A program made the position numbers and the translations under genes. A DNA stretch of 64,000 nt from Chrysemys picta bellii (taxonomy: Eukaryota; Chordata; Testudines; Emydidae). The stretch is taken from positions 21,438,824-21,502,823 of the forward strand of contig NC_088801.1 in the NCBI RefSeq assembly GCF_011386835.1, read 5' to 3'. The notes under the pieces are model-generated. The model ran no database searches. It saw only the letters and a program-made list of their open reading frames with translations, and was not told the origin of the DNA. Shown one piece after another: positions 37,440 to 49,225 of the stretch (the first letter of the stretch is position 1; the number at the start of each line of letters is the position of its first letter).

Positions 37440-38462
37440 CAACTTCTGAAATAACAAAGTATTTATTGTGTCTGACAACTTCCAAGTAAATGGAAATGGT
37501 AGAATTAACCATAATAATTTAGAAAAGGCAGAAGTGTTCAATAAATATTCCTGTTCTGCATTTGGGGAAAAAACAGATGTTGGAGACTCATCAGATGGTG
37601 ATGATAACACTCTTGCCATTCCACTAGTATCTCTTGAGGATGTTAAAGAAAAGCTACTAAAATTAGGCATTTTTAAGTCAGCAAGTCCAGATGACTTGCA
37701 ACAGTTGTTTAAGGAGCTCGATGAACCATTACTGTTGATTTTAAATAAGTCTCGGAGCACTGGGGAAGTATCAGAAGACTGGAAGAAAGATAATGTTGTA
37801 CCAGTTTTTAAAAAGGATAAACAGGATGACACAGGTAATTAGAGGCCTGTCTGCCTGATATTGAGTCTTGCAAGATAATGGAATGGCTGATAAGAGACTC
37901 AATTAATAAAGAACTAAAGGAGGGTAATATAATTAATGTAAATCAACATCGATTTATGGAAAAGAGATCCTGTCATACTAACTTGATATCTTTTTTTTGA
38001 TGTGATTATAAGTTTGGTTGATCATAATATTGCCAACATAATACTTAGACATCTGTAAGGCATTTGATTTGGTACCGCACACAACATTTTGATTAAAAAA
38101 CTAGAATGGTATAAAGTTAACACGGTACACATTAAATAGATTAAAAACTGGCTAACTGATAGGTCTCAGAATGTAACTGTAAATGGGGACTCGTCATCAA
38201 GGAGGTCTGAAAATTGAAGCTAGAGAAATTCAAATGGGAAATAAGGTGTAAATTTTTAATGGTGAGAGTAATTAACGACTGGAACAATTTACCAAGGGTC
38301 ATAGTGGATTCTTAATCACTGACTATTTTTAAATCAAGACTGGATTTTTTTAAAAAGATACGCTCAAGGAAGTATTTTGGGGAAGTTCTATGGCCTGTGC
38401 TACACAGGAGGTCAGACTAGATCATAATGGTTCCTTCAGGCCATAGAATCTATGTGTCTAGC
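37440..38462 (+). pseudogene. CR1 LINE, RT fragment plus 3' end
   Basis: The frame at 37468-37842 gives NLEKAEVFNKYSCSAFGEKT, LKLGIFKSASPDDLQQLFKE and STGEVSEDWKKDNVVPVFKK, the start of the CR1 reverse transcriptase domain. Frameshifted RT continues to about 38210 (IMEWLIRDSINKEL, FDLVPHTTF, NWLTDRSQNVTVNGD). It then jumps to the 3' end (CCATAGAATCTATGTGTC) at 38462. The catalytic RT motifs lie in the missing or damaged part. It looks like a 5'-truncated, internally deleted copy. Although the 124-codon frame is open, it is not a host exon. Confidence 0.88.
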
Positions 38463-38976
38463 TAGTGAAACTGGCTAAATGAATTAGCAAGCTCCATAAT
38501 CAAGTGGCTGGACTTGTTAGTGTGTCTCCCCCGTGTATTATAACGGAGTCTAAGCACTGACCCATGCAATCCATGAAAAGCTGTTTTACCGGGTGAGCCC
38601 AATAGAAGGCTCCTGCTGGCAGAGCCAGAAGGAACTGTGTTAAATTGTCTCTACTGGAAGTCCTTGTACCCTGGTGTCTCAATCACAGCACAATTCATTG
38701 CTACATGGGAAAACTGGATTGAAAAAAACAACAACACCTTTGTATCACTGCTTCTAAAGCTAAGAAAAATATGTCAGGCCATGCCATGTTCTCCTATAGT
38801 AGAGTGCCAACTGCACTGTTTTCAATGGAGCTTATGCCAGGCAACCCACAGGGTCTACTTACAGCAGCCTTGCAGGAGCGGAGGGGAAAAAACTTTGAAA
38901 AATATTTTTAACACAACACAATATGATTCAGTGAAAGGGGAAGCCTGTGGACAAAACAGCAGCATTTTTCTTTTAC

Positions 38977-39196
38977 CTTTCTGTCAGTTCCATTCAAAAA
39001 TATTCTTTCAATGTGATCATAATAGGCATCACACCAGTACAATACATTTGTATGATAGTCCAGAGTTAAACCATTTGGCCACAGCATCTTTGATGTCACA
39101 AAAATCTGCCGGCTGTAGCCATCCATCCATGCCTTCTCGATTCTTCCCACACTGTCATCTATTTCATCTTCCTCCCAGTCCGTCCAATACATCCAG
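38977..39196 (-). CDS. LRP1B: LRP1B exon: YWTD propeller blades
   Basis: This 220-bp exon encodes two propeller blades: [40 protein letters not shown] and [26 protein letters not shown] is a consensus class B motif; LYWCDAY is a variant YWxD. The acidic EEDEIDD loop between blades is one of the reasons for choosing LRP1B over LRP1. It begins by completing a Gly codon and ends in phase 0 at R-K. The acceptor TTTCATAG precedes base 39196 and the donor GTAAAA follows base 38977. NGT is a potential N-glycosylation sequon. The open frame continues a few codons into the intron. Confidence 0.95.
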
Positions 39197-39865
39197 CTAT
39201 GAAATTATAAATAAAAGCATTCAGATATCATTTGAACTACCTGATTTATATTTTAGAAGGCCTTCAACAAAAAGTTTGTAACTTCATACGATTGTAGTTT
39301 GCTTTAGTCTTTTGCGTGAATGACGCCTGCTGATTCCTTCAAATGAATAGCAGCATTTGCAGCAAAGAAAAAAAAAATCCCTTTGGTTCAGTGTCATTAA
39401 ACTACTATTCTATACACACAAAATATAATCAATTATGTGATTAAAAAGTGAGATGACTGATATGAGAAGTCAGAGTACTGTTAATGAGCTGTTAGAGACT
39501 TTATTTAATCTCAGCAATTATGATCTTTTTTTAAGACCAGGAATTGGATTGACTTTGTTCCAAAGGGCAGAATTGTATTGGGATTGTTTGGCCAAGTCTA
39601 TTTTGTCGTCTGGATGCAAATTATCTGCTTTTCTCTATTGCTGCTTAACACTATTGAAAAACTCCACATAGGATGAGTTAACTGCACACATGTTTAATAA
39701 CTAGAGATTAAGTGACCTTGAAACTTTGAATACTACTTCTATCGCATATTAAAAGCTGATGACTTACTTAAAACAATATTGTGATTTGTTTATGCCTTAT
39801 ACAGATTTTTAGAAAGAAAAAGAAACCGTAGGCTGTTTTTGTCTAGTTGTATTCAAAGACTCTAA

Positions 39866-40146
39866 GGGTATGCCTATACTACCCGCCGGATCAGCGGGCA
39901 GCAATCGATCCAGCGGCGTCGATTTATCGCGTCTAGTTTAGACACGATAACACGCTCTCCGTCGACTCTGGTACTCCACCGGAGCGAGAGGTGCAGGCGG
40001 AGTCAACGGGGGAGAATCAGTAGTCGACTCACCGCAGTGAAGACACCGCGGTAAGTAGATCTAAGTAGTCGACTTCAGCTACGTTATTCATGTAGCTGAA
40101 GTTGCGTAACTTAGATTGATCCCCCCGCCCCAGTGTAGACCATGCC
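39866..40146. mobile_element. Harbinger-like MITE (tentative superfamily)
   Basis: The ends GGGTATGCCTATAC and GTGTAGACCATGCC are imperfect inverted repeats. TAA on both sides (39863-39865 and 40147-40149) would fit a 3-bp duplication. The interior is GC- and CpG-rich against an AT-rich intron. It contains its own hairpin, with ACTTCAGCTAC and GTAGCTGAAGT paired across 10 bases near 40071-40104, and a small GTCTAGTTTAGAC palindrome. No transposase. Confidence 0.65.
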
Positions 40147-40539
40147 TAAGTTTCCATCATTCATACACTGGCTGCTGAATTGATCTATTCTTAAGGTTTT
40201 GTTGCACTGGTTATATTTCCAGGCCATATTTATTTTTCACTTGAATTTCCTTTACCACTTTCCTGGAATACAAGGGACTTGTGTACATTTCTTTAGTCAG
40301 CTAATATATTTTTCCAATAGCAGTGGCACAATGTATGTGCATTAGTGCTCCCTTACTACCACACAACTCCTTTCAACCAAACACGTTTGTATTTTTATAA
40401 AATAGTATATTATGTTCAAACAGTATTTTAGGGTTTTCATTTATATATGTTTTGCTGCAATAAAATGATCAGAGCCTTCTTATTTATTGACTCTAAAAAT
40501 TAGCTGCTGTTTGAATGTAAACATCTTCAGTAGTACAAT

Positions 40540-40700
40540 ATGGACTTGATCTGGCAAGGTGCTTATCACCCTGGCCCCAGTTCAGAAATGCACTTACTCA
40601 GATGCTTAACTTTAAACACATGAATAACTTTGACTTCAATGGGACTTCACCTGAAGCACGCGCTTAAGTACTTTGCTATGCAGGGATCACGGTGCTCATC
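40540..40700. repeat. Palindromic repeat with TTGACTTCAATGG core
   Basis: The centre is TTGACTTCAATGGGAC. ACTTACTCAGATGCTTAAC to the left mirrors AAGCACGCGCTTAAGTAC to the right imperfectly, and GCAAGGTGCTTATCACC / GGTGCTCATCACCTTGC form a clear outer pair. A decayed foldback. Confidence 0.6.
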
Positions 40701-41499
40701 ACCTTGCAGTACCTTGCCTTATAACTACAGTTTACTCCTGGGGCACAAATTTGGCAAAATGAAAAAAAAAAAGTGAGAAATTTGCAACCCCATTTCTTCT
40801 GGGGAAAAACAGATGGACTACGTACAGTCATTGAGAGCTTTGAAGATCCTCTAATATGAGGATCAAACAAAAATAGATAAGTATGGAACTAGTCATGTTT
40901 TATAAAGTGGTTAAAATAAAAAAAAATGAACATTTGCCAAAATATATCACACAGGTATTATAGGATGGGACTGACTATTATTAAGGTTGCTTGACACTTC
41001 TCATTGTAAGACCCTGTTTTCAGTTGCTTAACACATTGTCAAATATTAACAGTTTGGACTGAAATTTTCCATCCTGAATGTCTGCCTCATGCTTAATGTG
41101 TTGGGAACATTTCTGCCATGAGTGCAGCCAATTCTCAGAACAAGGTTAGGGGAATATATGTTTTGTCCATGTTAAAAAATTCTGTCAATCTTTTCTTTGA
41201 AAAGCCCTACTGCTCCCATGCTTTGGAGTAGAATCTTGAAATTTGACATGATGTAGCCTGTGTGTCAGGGATGTGCCTTTTGTTGTCCCTGTGAAAATCC
41301 ACCCAAATTTGACCAAATTATAAGCCTTTAAAAATTGCAATTCACACATGTCCTGGAGAGAACAGCTAAATTGCCTGAAATTTCTGTCTGCACTGAATAT
41401 GCTCTAGCCCAGGGCTGAACAAGACTTTCCCTAAAACTGCAGCACTGAGCTGCTGTGGGTCATGCAGAGTCTGTACATCTAAAGTGAGCGCAAGGAGGC

Positions 41500-42200
41500 T
41501 GTTTCTCCTATGCTGTCTATGCCACTCACCCACAATTGGGCACAAGCAGACTGGAGGAGGAGGCTGCCTGAGTTGAAGGCAGAGAAGACAAAAGCTTGAC
41601 CTGCAGAGAGGATAGAGGGAGGCTAAGATCAAATAAGGAGTCAGAGGACAGACTGAGACTGCGAACAAGTGGGGTGAAGGAAAATAAGTGAAGGGGATGG
41701 ATGTTAGATCTGACGAGGAACTGGGGTGAGGAGAGAGAACCGAGATTGGCTGAACAAAGAGATTGGGACAAGGAGCTGGGAGAAGACACACTGAGATTGG
41801 ATAAGGAGCCCCGGGAGGGAGTTTAGGAGTGTGAGTTTATGGGGATAAAGAATGTAGGTGAAGCGGTGAAGGCGACTGGAGGCCAGGGTTGGGGAGACAG
41901 ACTGGATGAGGAGTCAGGAGGTGCAGAACTGGGAATGGCTGAGCAAGGAAACGAACTGGGAACAGGACAAGCAACTGGGACTAGAAGGGGGAGACTCCCT
42001 TTGGAGAGGTGAGACTAGAACTTGCTGGGAAAAGAGACTGGGATTGGGATGAGAGGTTTGAGGAATGGATAGTGGAACTAGCTAGGTGAAGATAATGGGA
42101 TTGAGATGAAGAGCCAGAGAGTGGAAGAGACAGGACTGGGAAAGGGACAGGTTGGAAGGGACAGAAGGGGGTCACACTTGCAGGGAATGTGCAGAAGTGT
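41500..42200. repeat. Purine-rich degenerate minisatellite
   Basis: The plus strand is almost all A and G for about 700 bases with irregular repeats of units such as GAGACTGGGATTGG and GATTGGATAAGGAGC. The period is roughly 20-30 bases, too diverged to fix by eye. A series of minus-strand frames rich in Ser, Pro and Leu (41366-42256) are products of this bias, not genes. It could form an H-DNA-type triplex where strand bias is high. Confidence 0.6.
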
Positions 42201-42502
42201 CTGTGCTCAATCCTCCAGTTTCTGGGGTGGAACCCAAGATTCCTGAGTCTCAACATTCTTCTGCTGTCAGCAAATGTCTGTGAAACCCACTGGAAATTTT
42301 TTCCATCGCTCTGTAGTACTGGTCCGCATAGGGGATGACAGCCTGCTAGTGCTATCAGTTACTCCATTAGCTCAAGTGAAAGAAGTCTGAATGGTGACTC
42401 TAAAGGTCCAACCCTGTTGTTGAAACATGTAGGTAGCAAAAAGATGCCACATGATAGAATTTCTGATTTTTCAATTTGCCTTTTTTAAGCACTTGGGATG
42501 TT

Positions 42503-42535
42503 ACACACATGTGCACGCACACACACACACACTCA
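42503..42535. repeat. (CA)n-like microsatellite
   Basis: CACACATGTGCACG followed by an uninterrupted CA run. Interrupted at the left end. Confidence 0.8.
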
Positions 42536-42814
42536 CAAAAAAAAAGAAAAGAAGTTAAACGAGCATTATTAAGTCAAGCACTGAAGATAGGAAATGCCAG
42601 ATTTAAGGTTGCCTGTCCAACATTAATTTGGCACCTTGTGCATATGCATTATGATATGCAGTCTCTAATTACATAATCAAATACTACAGTCCACAGGATG
42701 GACTACTCTGGGGATATACTCAGATTTCAGTAGCAAAGGAGGTTGTTGAGCACTCCTTCATTTGCTGAAGAAGTTGGAAGGTGTGCAGTGAATGAGGCAC
42801 GGTATTGGAGGAAG

Positions 42815-43260
42815 AGAAAGGATGATCTCTTGGTTAAGCGGTTGAATACTGACCAGAAGAACTGGATTCTATTTCTCCCTCAGTAACAGAGTTCCCATGT
42901 GAGTCCTAGGAGAGTCACTTAAACCAAACCTTTTTTTGTATGTCCCTAATTTTCTGGGTGCCTGACTTGAGACCCTGGGGTCCTATTTAAAAATGTACTG
43001 AGCACTCATAGCTGCAACTGAAGTCAATGTGCTTGAACATACAAAATGTTTTATTATTATTAGTATTCTGAAAAGTCAGGTTCTAGGCATCTCAAATTGG
43101 ACACTCAAAATTAGTGGATGCTTTTGAACTTAATCTTTCTGTGCATCAGTTTCCAATCTGTAAAATGGATAATGCTATCCTCTCTTCGCACGGGTGTATA
43201 GTGAAAATAAATTGATTAATGTTTTTGAAGCACTCAAATACAATAGTGATGAGTGCCACA
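42815..43260 (+). mobile_element. MIR-type SINE split by a MITE
   Basis: The first part (42815-42925) has a tRNA-like head and AGAGTCACTTAAACC. The second (43129-43260) resumes with CTTAATCTTTCTGTGCATCA, TCTGTAAAATGGATAATGCT and GATTAATGTTTTTGAAGCAC, the central and 3' parts of MIR. The two parts would join at the AAGTCACTTAACCTCTCTG position of the consensus. The MITE between them is a later insertion. Confidence 0.7.
42926..43128. mobile_element. Foldback MITE inserted in a MIR
   Basis: Near the ends, CTAATTTTCTGGGTGCCTGA and CTTGAG mirror ctcaaattggacactcaaaattag. Possible 8-mers CTTAAACC (42918-42925) and CTTAATCT (43129-43136) agree at 6 of 8, so a hAT-like duplication is plausible. The centre is CAACTGAAGTCAATGTGC-like. 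Confidence 0.65.
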
Positions 43261-43888
43261 GAAAAGGCCATGAGGAAATTAATAACTCTGTCTTCATAGC
43301 AGGGTTTGTATAATGTGAAGTCAGGTATGGGGACACACAGTGAACAATGAGAAGAAAACAAAATATTAAACCGCTGCTCAGTAACTGAGCACTATCTGCT
43401 GAATGAGGCAGGGATCTTGTGGAAGAAATAGTATATAATTATGTAATTAAAGACGGCATCATAATGCATACGCACAAGGTGGTTGCAGAGGCACCCTTAA
43501 TTCTGGCATTTCCTAACTTTCGAGTGTTTGACTCTGCAACCTTAATAATGTTCTTTTAACATAATTTTATTTGTATATAATTACAGGGGAAATTATGGTA
43601 TCTGCAGTATCGCTGTATGATAGCCATTGGCAAATGTTAACTTTTTAATAAGAAGTATTGAATATAAGTAAGAGAATTAATATACTGGTCATGCTTCTTT
43701 AGATTTACATAAAGCACATACCAGAAGTACTAAGACAGGAATCTCACAAATAGGGGTATTCTAGGAACTATGTCATGGTATTTGGATCTTAAAATCTGCA
43801 GAATTCCATTCTGATTATATTAGTAAAAATATTAAATACATGTTTATAAATATTAATTGTTTCAAGACTCTGTTAGGCTTTGTGCGGC

Positions 43889-43983
43889 TGATACTGATCT
43901 CTCAGCAGTTTTATGTCATTGAAATTCCACTAACTACAGTGGAGTTGCTTCTGATTTATAGTGGTGGGAGATCAGAATCAAGT
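43889..43983. repeat. Short foldback repeat
   Basis: TGATACTGATCTCTCAGCAG pairs imperfectly with the inverted AGTGGTGGGAGATCAGAATCA. The centre is CCACTAACTACAGTGG. Arms are about 45 bp. Confidence 0.65.
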
Positions 43984-45989
43984 CTCCAATTCTTACCAGT
44001 ATTTTAAAGAGTAAAGCCCAAGAATTTTAGCTCTTAAATCACTACATTTCCAGCAAGGTTATGAAATGTTTCATTAACAATACTTTTGTTATCAAACCTA
44101 TTTAGCATCTTCTGAGATTACATCAAATGTTTTAAATGATGCTCTGGTCTTCTGGGCAACCATTTTATTCAACACAGTCACATGGAATAAATATCACTGA
44201 TCTATTTTATTTTATATCACATATCGGTAAGAAATTAAATCAAAAATGTGCCATGGTTTACACAGGATAATTTTAATCGCTTTGAAAAATGACAGAAGTA
44301 AACATCTGTTTTCTTGCATCTTTTCTTTCTCTCCCAGCTCACAATACAAAAGGATGGTTTTTATTGCTTTAATTTAATGCTAAGAACAAAACCAAATTCA
44401 ATGCCCTGGGCTTATACACTGCATTATAAATCTGACTGGAACCACATTCAGTTTCACTATAGAATCAGTGAAACCTGTGCACCAGCTCTCTAGGACTGAA
44501 GCAAATAACTAGGTCAATATACTACTTACTGTACTGAAAGGCCCAATAAATCAATATAGTTTGCAAACATTTATATGACTTGTTAAAAAGCAATTACTTT
44601 TTTTTCCTGTTAACGTTATGCCTCGGCTTTTTGTAGCTATCTCCCATCAGATCAAAACATGCCCAAAGTGAATGACATTTGTATTAACATGTATTTTAAT
44701 TGAACATCAAAATATAGTTATTGCTTTGCAATGCTTTTGCAATGCTTATCTTCTAGTCTAATATTCTGAAGATAATTAAAATGCCATAATAAACCTTCTC
44801 CCTCAGGACAACTTTTATAAAGGAGTATAACCATGAAAGTGTGTGTTATTTTATTAGAAAACAGCACTCTACGATATCCCTTCTCAGACTATGCATCTTC
44901 ATGCAATACCCTCCTGTGCTGCATATTTAACTGATAGAAATCAGTGAGCTGGAAAATTTGACAAAATAATTTCAGGTATTGGGATGATTTGGGGTCTAAT
45001 TTGCATCACTACCATATGACTTAAACTAATTATAGCCTTCCTATAATAGTTTGCCTCCTTCAAAAGACAACTTGGAAATGAAAAACTGATAATGTAAATA
45101 AATCCAAGTGATAGGAATATAGCAATCAACCCAGCCAAACTAGAATTATCTACATGACTCACTCCACAGTGATACTTTATAAAACATTCTTGCCAACTGG
45201 GTCATGGATACACTGAATTTCTATTACATCAACATAAGGTCATTTTTGTCACTTTGCCCACTTTGTATAATTTTGCCAGCAATGAAAATTATCTGTCTCT
45301 TGTGGATATACTAAGACAGTGTATCCAAGTACACTTTTATGATGTAAAATAAGATAAACTTGAGATTTGAGGAAGGGGAGAGGAAAGGTTGTGTTAAAAT
45401 ACGAATTTGGTTGATATATGGCAATTTCTTTTTCAAGTGTACTGCATCCACATGACACATCCAAATATCTGCAGATGGTTTTTATTGAAGCCATTATAAC
45501 AGTACTTGTTTGTTTTTGTCATTGTTGTTTATTCCTAGTAACCAGTATGTCCCCTAGAATATAGGGTAGTACTAAGATGACATTTATTGCAAGTGTTATC
45601 TCTACTTCTTTGGTAAAAAATCTGAAGTTGTAGAGGATTAATCCATTCTTTAAAAAAAGAAAAAGAAAAAAACTTTAAAATGCATAAAAAAAACGTACAT
45701 GGTCTCCCTCATTGTTAGATTTAAGTAATACTGAAGGGGCAAATTATCTTCTTGAGTGAATTTAAAAGGATCTCTGCCTGCTACAGTAACAGCGGAATAG
45801 TGATACATTTGCCCAATTTATATCAATTTTAACATATTCTGCTGCTAAGGCCAAGAATTAGTAAGATTCAAAGAGGGATGGTACAATTATACAAATAAAA
45901 ATAATATATAGCATTATAATAGTTCCTGCATACAGAGAGTTTTAGAAGGACAACCTCAAGATTCAGGGATTAAGCCAATCTCTAACTAA

Positions 45990-46146
45990 TAGGAATTATC
46001 CCACATCTGCTCATTGTGGGATTCTTGCAACTTCCTTTGAGGCATCTGGTGCTGGCTACTGTTGGAGACACGATACTGGCTAGATGGACCATGGGTTAGA
46101 TCCATATGGCAATTCTGATATAGTGCCTATGTCCTCATATAGAGGA
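45990..46146 (+). mobile_element. CR1-type LINE 3' end
   Basis: TGCAACTTCCTTTGAGGCAT, CTGGTGCTGGCTACTGTTGG, AGACACGATACTGGCTAGAT and GGACCATGGGTTAGATCC follow a common reptilian CR1/L3-type 3' end whose tail is GGCAATTCTGAT-like (GCCATTCTTATG in consensus). It is about 155 bp. Confidence 0.7.
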
Positions 46147-46957
46147 GTAAATATATAATATACGTACAAAAAAGCCTGATTAATATGTATTGCACCATTT
46201 CATGGTAAGTGTCATACCTTTCCGTAAAATATTAAATGCCAATGTTCCCTGTTTTGTTCTTTCACTGTGGACATTCTATACAGTTAAGTATTGTATTATG
46301 AAGACTATTACCAAAAGTTGTATCTTTCACAGATGAAAAAAACTGTCTTTGTGGATCAGTGTAACCCATTCTTCGAATTCAGGGCCAAAGATCCTACATA
46401 AACTATTACAAACACACATGATATACGTGTTCCATTTGGATAAAGAGTTAGCTGGAAAATGTGAAAATATGTAGGTAGCTAGATAACTCCCTATTAGTTG
46501 CATGTCTGAGAAGACTAAAGTCATTCCTTTCAAAGTCAATTGTTAAGCTCACTGAATTGGCTCTAGATCTGCCCTTTTCAGATAGCGGAATATGAATAAT
46601 GTAAGACTTTGTGAAAAGTGTTTGTTTTTACCCAATCCATGCTCAGTTTTAGAAACAAGTGTGGATTAAAATATTTAAGACTGTATTTTGTTCTTGATCC
46701 ATGTGTGCAATTCCCACAGACAGCAATGGGATTTGTACCTGTCAGATTGAGAGCATGATATGGCCCCTGTGCTTTTTGGAAGACAGCAGAATACCCGTGA
46801 ATCAAATGCTTAATGCATAGGTCTGCTACCTTCTTTAATATACATAATTTAGCCCAAATTTTGAAGAGCAGCTGTGTTGGTCAGAGAGGGGAATTTGACC
46901 CTAAATGCATTCATAGTGGAGACAAATTTAGTAAAATAAAACTAGTAAAATAAATTA

Positions 46958-47176
<219 letters not shown>

Positions 47177-47400
47177 TTACTGTTATATGTTAGTGTTCTG
47201 TTTTCTGATGTTTCTTTTCAGCTAATCATCAATGGATAAAATACAATATAAACAAAATCTGAAATTATTTTGCTCATTTTGGGCTAGATTAAGTCTTTGC
47301 TCCAAACCCTCAATAAGGAGTGAAGAGTATCTGACTTGCCCCAGGAGGGGCCCTGAAAAGGACACGTGACCCATATATGTCTTGGAAAATGAACTAGTAC

Positions 47401-47898
47401 GGTGATACTGAGACAGAAGCCAGGGAGCCGGAAGTGGCTCTTTAATGTGTTTCCTGTGTCTCTTTGCAACACATGGTATTAAAACACTGTGTGATTGTGA
47501 TTGAATTACTAACCAATCTAAGTTATTAAACAATCAGGATGCTTGTTCTATGTTATTAGCCAGTTGTAGAATAGTTGTTCAGTCATTTTGCTTTAAGAAT
47601 AATACATATAAATAGTAAATGAAATTATGAATACATATACCTGTGGCTCTTTGGGGCAATACACCTCTACCCCAATATAACACTGTCCTCGGGAGCCAAA
47701 AAATCTTACCGCATTGTAGATGAAACCGTGTTATATCGAACCCACTTTGATCCGCTGAAACGTGCAGCCCGCCTCCCCGGAGCGCTGCTTTACCGCGTTA
47801 TATCCAAATTTGTATTATATCGGGTCACGTTATATCGGGGTAGAGGTGTACTGATCACTAATTTGGCCCCTGAACCACTGAGATCTGAGTATCAGTGC
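47401..47898. mobile_element. hAT-like element, copy 2, carrying a nested mariner-like MITE
   Basis: Same family as 10762-11056: ends GGTGATACTGAGACAGAAGC and complement of GCACTGATACTCAGATCTCA. Shared interior blocks include GTGGCTCTTTAATGTGTTT, ACCAATCTAAGTTATT, ATAGTAAATGAAATTATGAA and TCACTAATTTGGCCCCTGAA. The flanking 8-mers ACTAGTAC (47393-47400) and ACTAGTAT (47899-47906) differ at one base. Without the nested element (about 189 bp) it is about 310 bp, close to the 295 bp of copy 1. Confidence 0.85.
47660..47850. mobile_element. Mariner-like MITE nested in the hAT element
   Basis: The ends TACACCTCTACCCCAATATA and TATATCGGGGTAGAGGTGTA are inverted and include TA at both outer edges (47660-47661 and 47849-47850), the target duplication of Tc1/mariner elements. 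The interior has several GTTATATCG-type repeats and a GC-rich middle. The copy-1 hAT element at about 11000-11020 gives the empty site: with the insert and one TA removed, both copies have the same 16-base length between GGG and ATCAC. Confidence 0.85.
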
Positions 47899-49111
47899 AC
47901 TAGTATGTCTCCTATGACTGTTGAAAAGAATTGTCCCTAAGAGTGCAGTGTGTACAATGTCCTGGAATTTCAGATTATACTGGCTTTCAATGCAATTTAT
48001 AGGTTCCATAATCAGAAACTATCTTGACTGTCGCTTCCTCTTGTGGCCTCTTCACATGAAGCTTCTGAAACCACAACATCCAAATAACGAAGGACCCTGG
48101 AGTCTAAGGAACCGCACACCTTCATTTTTACCCTGTAAATTAAAAATCCCAAATCTTGATGTGTTTTTTACCTATTTAACACCCAGGTTAAATCACCATT
48201 TAACTACATGTATTTAACTAAATTCAGCACTGAGTGATACTGTGTTAATATTACTCCAGTAAAGTCAAATTCATTACTTTCAATTGTCAATTGTCTAAAT
48301 CATATCTTAACAGATATTCTAGTAAAACACTTCTAATTTAGCAAGACCCAGTTATAAAAATCTTACTTATCGATCATCCTGAGAGAAACATATCATCCTT
48401 TTATTTTCCATTATGATATCCAGTTTTTGTGAAGAGACACTCAGTAGTTCAGTCCCTATTTCTGTGATGATTCTGCCAGGCTGCAGCATACCATAACAAC
48501 ATAACATCCCAAAACAATTCACAAATTATATACTGCCACTACCACTGAATTTCAGCAGCCTCTCTGTGGGAACAGAAGTATTGAGGATAGCAGCCAGTAG
48601 GCATACAGAATGTTGTACAACAGTGTGGCATGGGAAATTTGGTACAGCAACATATTTCTGCAAAATATATCATGTGTTTTTAAGATGGCATGAATAAACC
48701 CACGCTGGAGAGTTAAGAGTGTGGGAAAACTCTGGGATCAGGAAGCCCTGACAGGCCTGCTGGGCCTGCTTCAGTTGGAGGAGGGACTTAAAAGGAAGTC
48801 TCTTCAGCACAGCAGGGGGGGCAGGTGGCAAGAGGCAGACATGGATTCCCCGCTGCAGAGGTATTATGCCAGGAAGGCATTCCCAGGAGCAGATCTGCTG
48901 CAGAGTCGAGACACCCTAACCTGCTTAGCCCCATGGACCAGGCTGCCAGGGACAACTACCAGCCACGACATGGGAGGGGAAAAGCAGTAGGAAGAGGCCC
49001 TTGGAGAGCATTAGCCAGGCCACACATCACTCCTGCATTAAAGCACTCTAGAGGGCCCCTTGGGTTGTAACATGGTAACATGTTGGAGGGCCCAGGTTTT
49101 CCCTACTTCAT

Positions 49112-49225
49112 AACTGCTAGGCAGGGCTGCCGCCACAGACTGCAATCACTAGGAGGTGCTGTTGCCACACACTGTAACTGCCAGGCAGTGCTATCACCAC
49201 AAACTATAACTACTAGGCAGGGAGA
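49112..49225. repeat. 32-bp tandem repeat, 3.6 copies
   Basis: Units start at 49112, 49144, 49176 and 49208 with AACTGCTAGGCAGGGCTG, AATCACTAGGAGGTGCTG, AACTGCCAGGCAGTGCTA and AACTACTAGGCAGGGAGA. Each runs to CCACA.ACT..; the fourth is cut short. Divergence between units is about 20-25 percent by eye. Confidence 0.8.

Larger units (their letters stand above)
35460..38976 (-). other. LRP1B: Intron between the last two propeller exons (3.5 kb)
   Basis: It holds the 470-bp foldback (36121-36586) and a CR1 (37440-38462). The rest is unassigned. The T-run near 35711-35721 and the G-run at 36120-36129 are homopolymers. Confidence 0.7.

Noticed and set aside
37468..37842. 124-codon plus-strand frame as a possible host gene
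   Set aside because: Its translation is the start of the CR1 reverse transcriptase domain and the sequence continues into a CR1 3' end.
38637..39281. 214-codon plus-strand frame
   Set aside because: It runs antisense through the LRP1B exon at 38977-39196. It is a shadow of the real exon plus neighbouring intron.
41366..42256. Ser/Pro/Leu-rich minus-strand frames of 87-141 codons
   Set aside because: They are the pyrimidine-rich strand of the purine-biased minisatellite.
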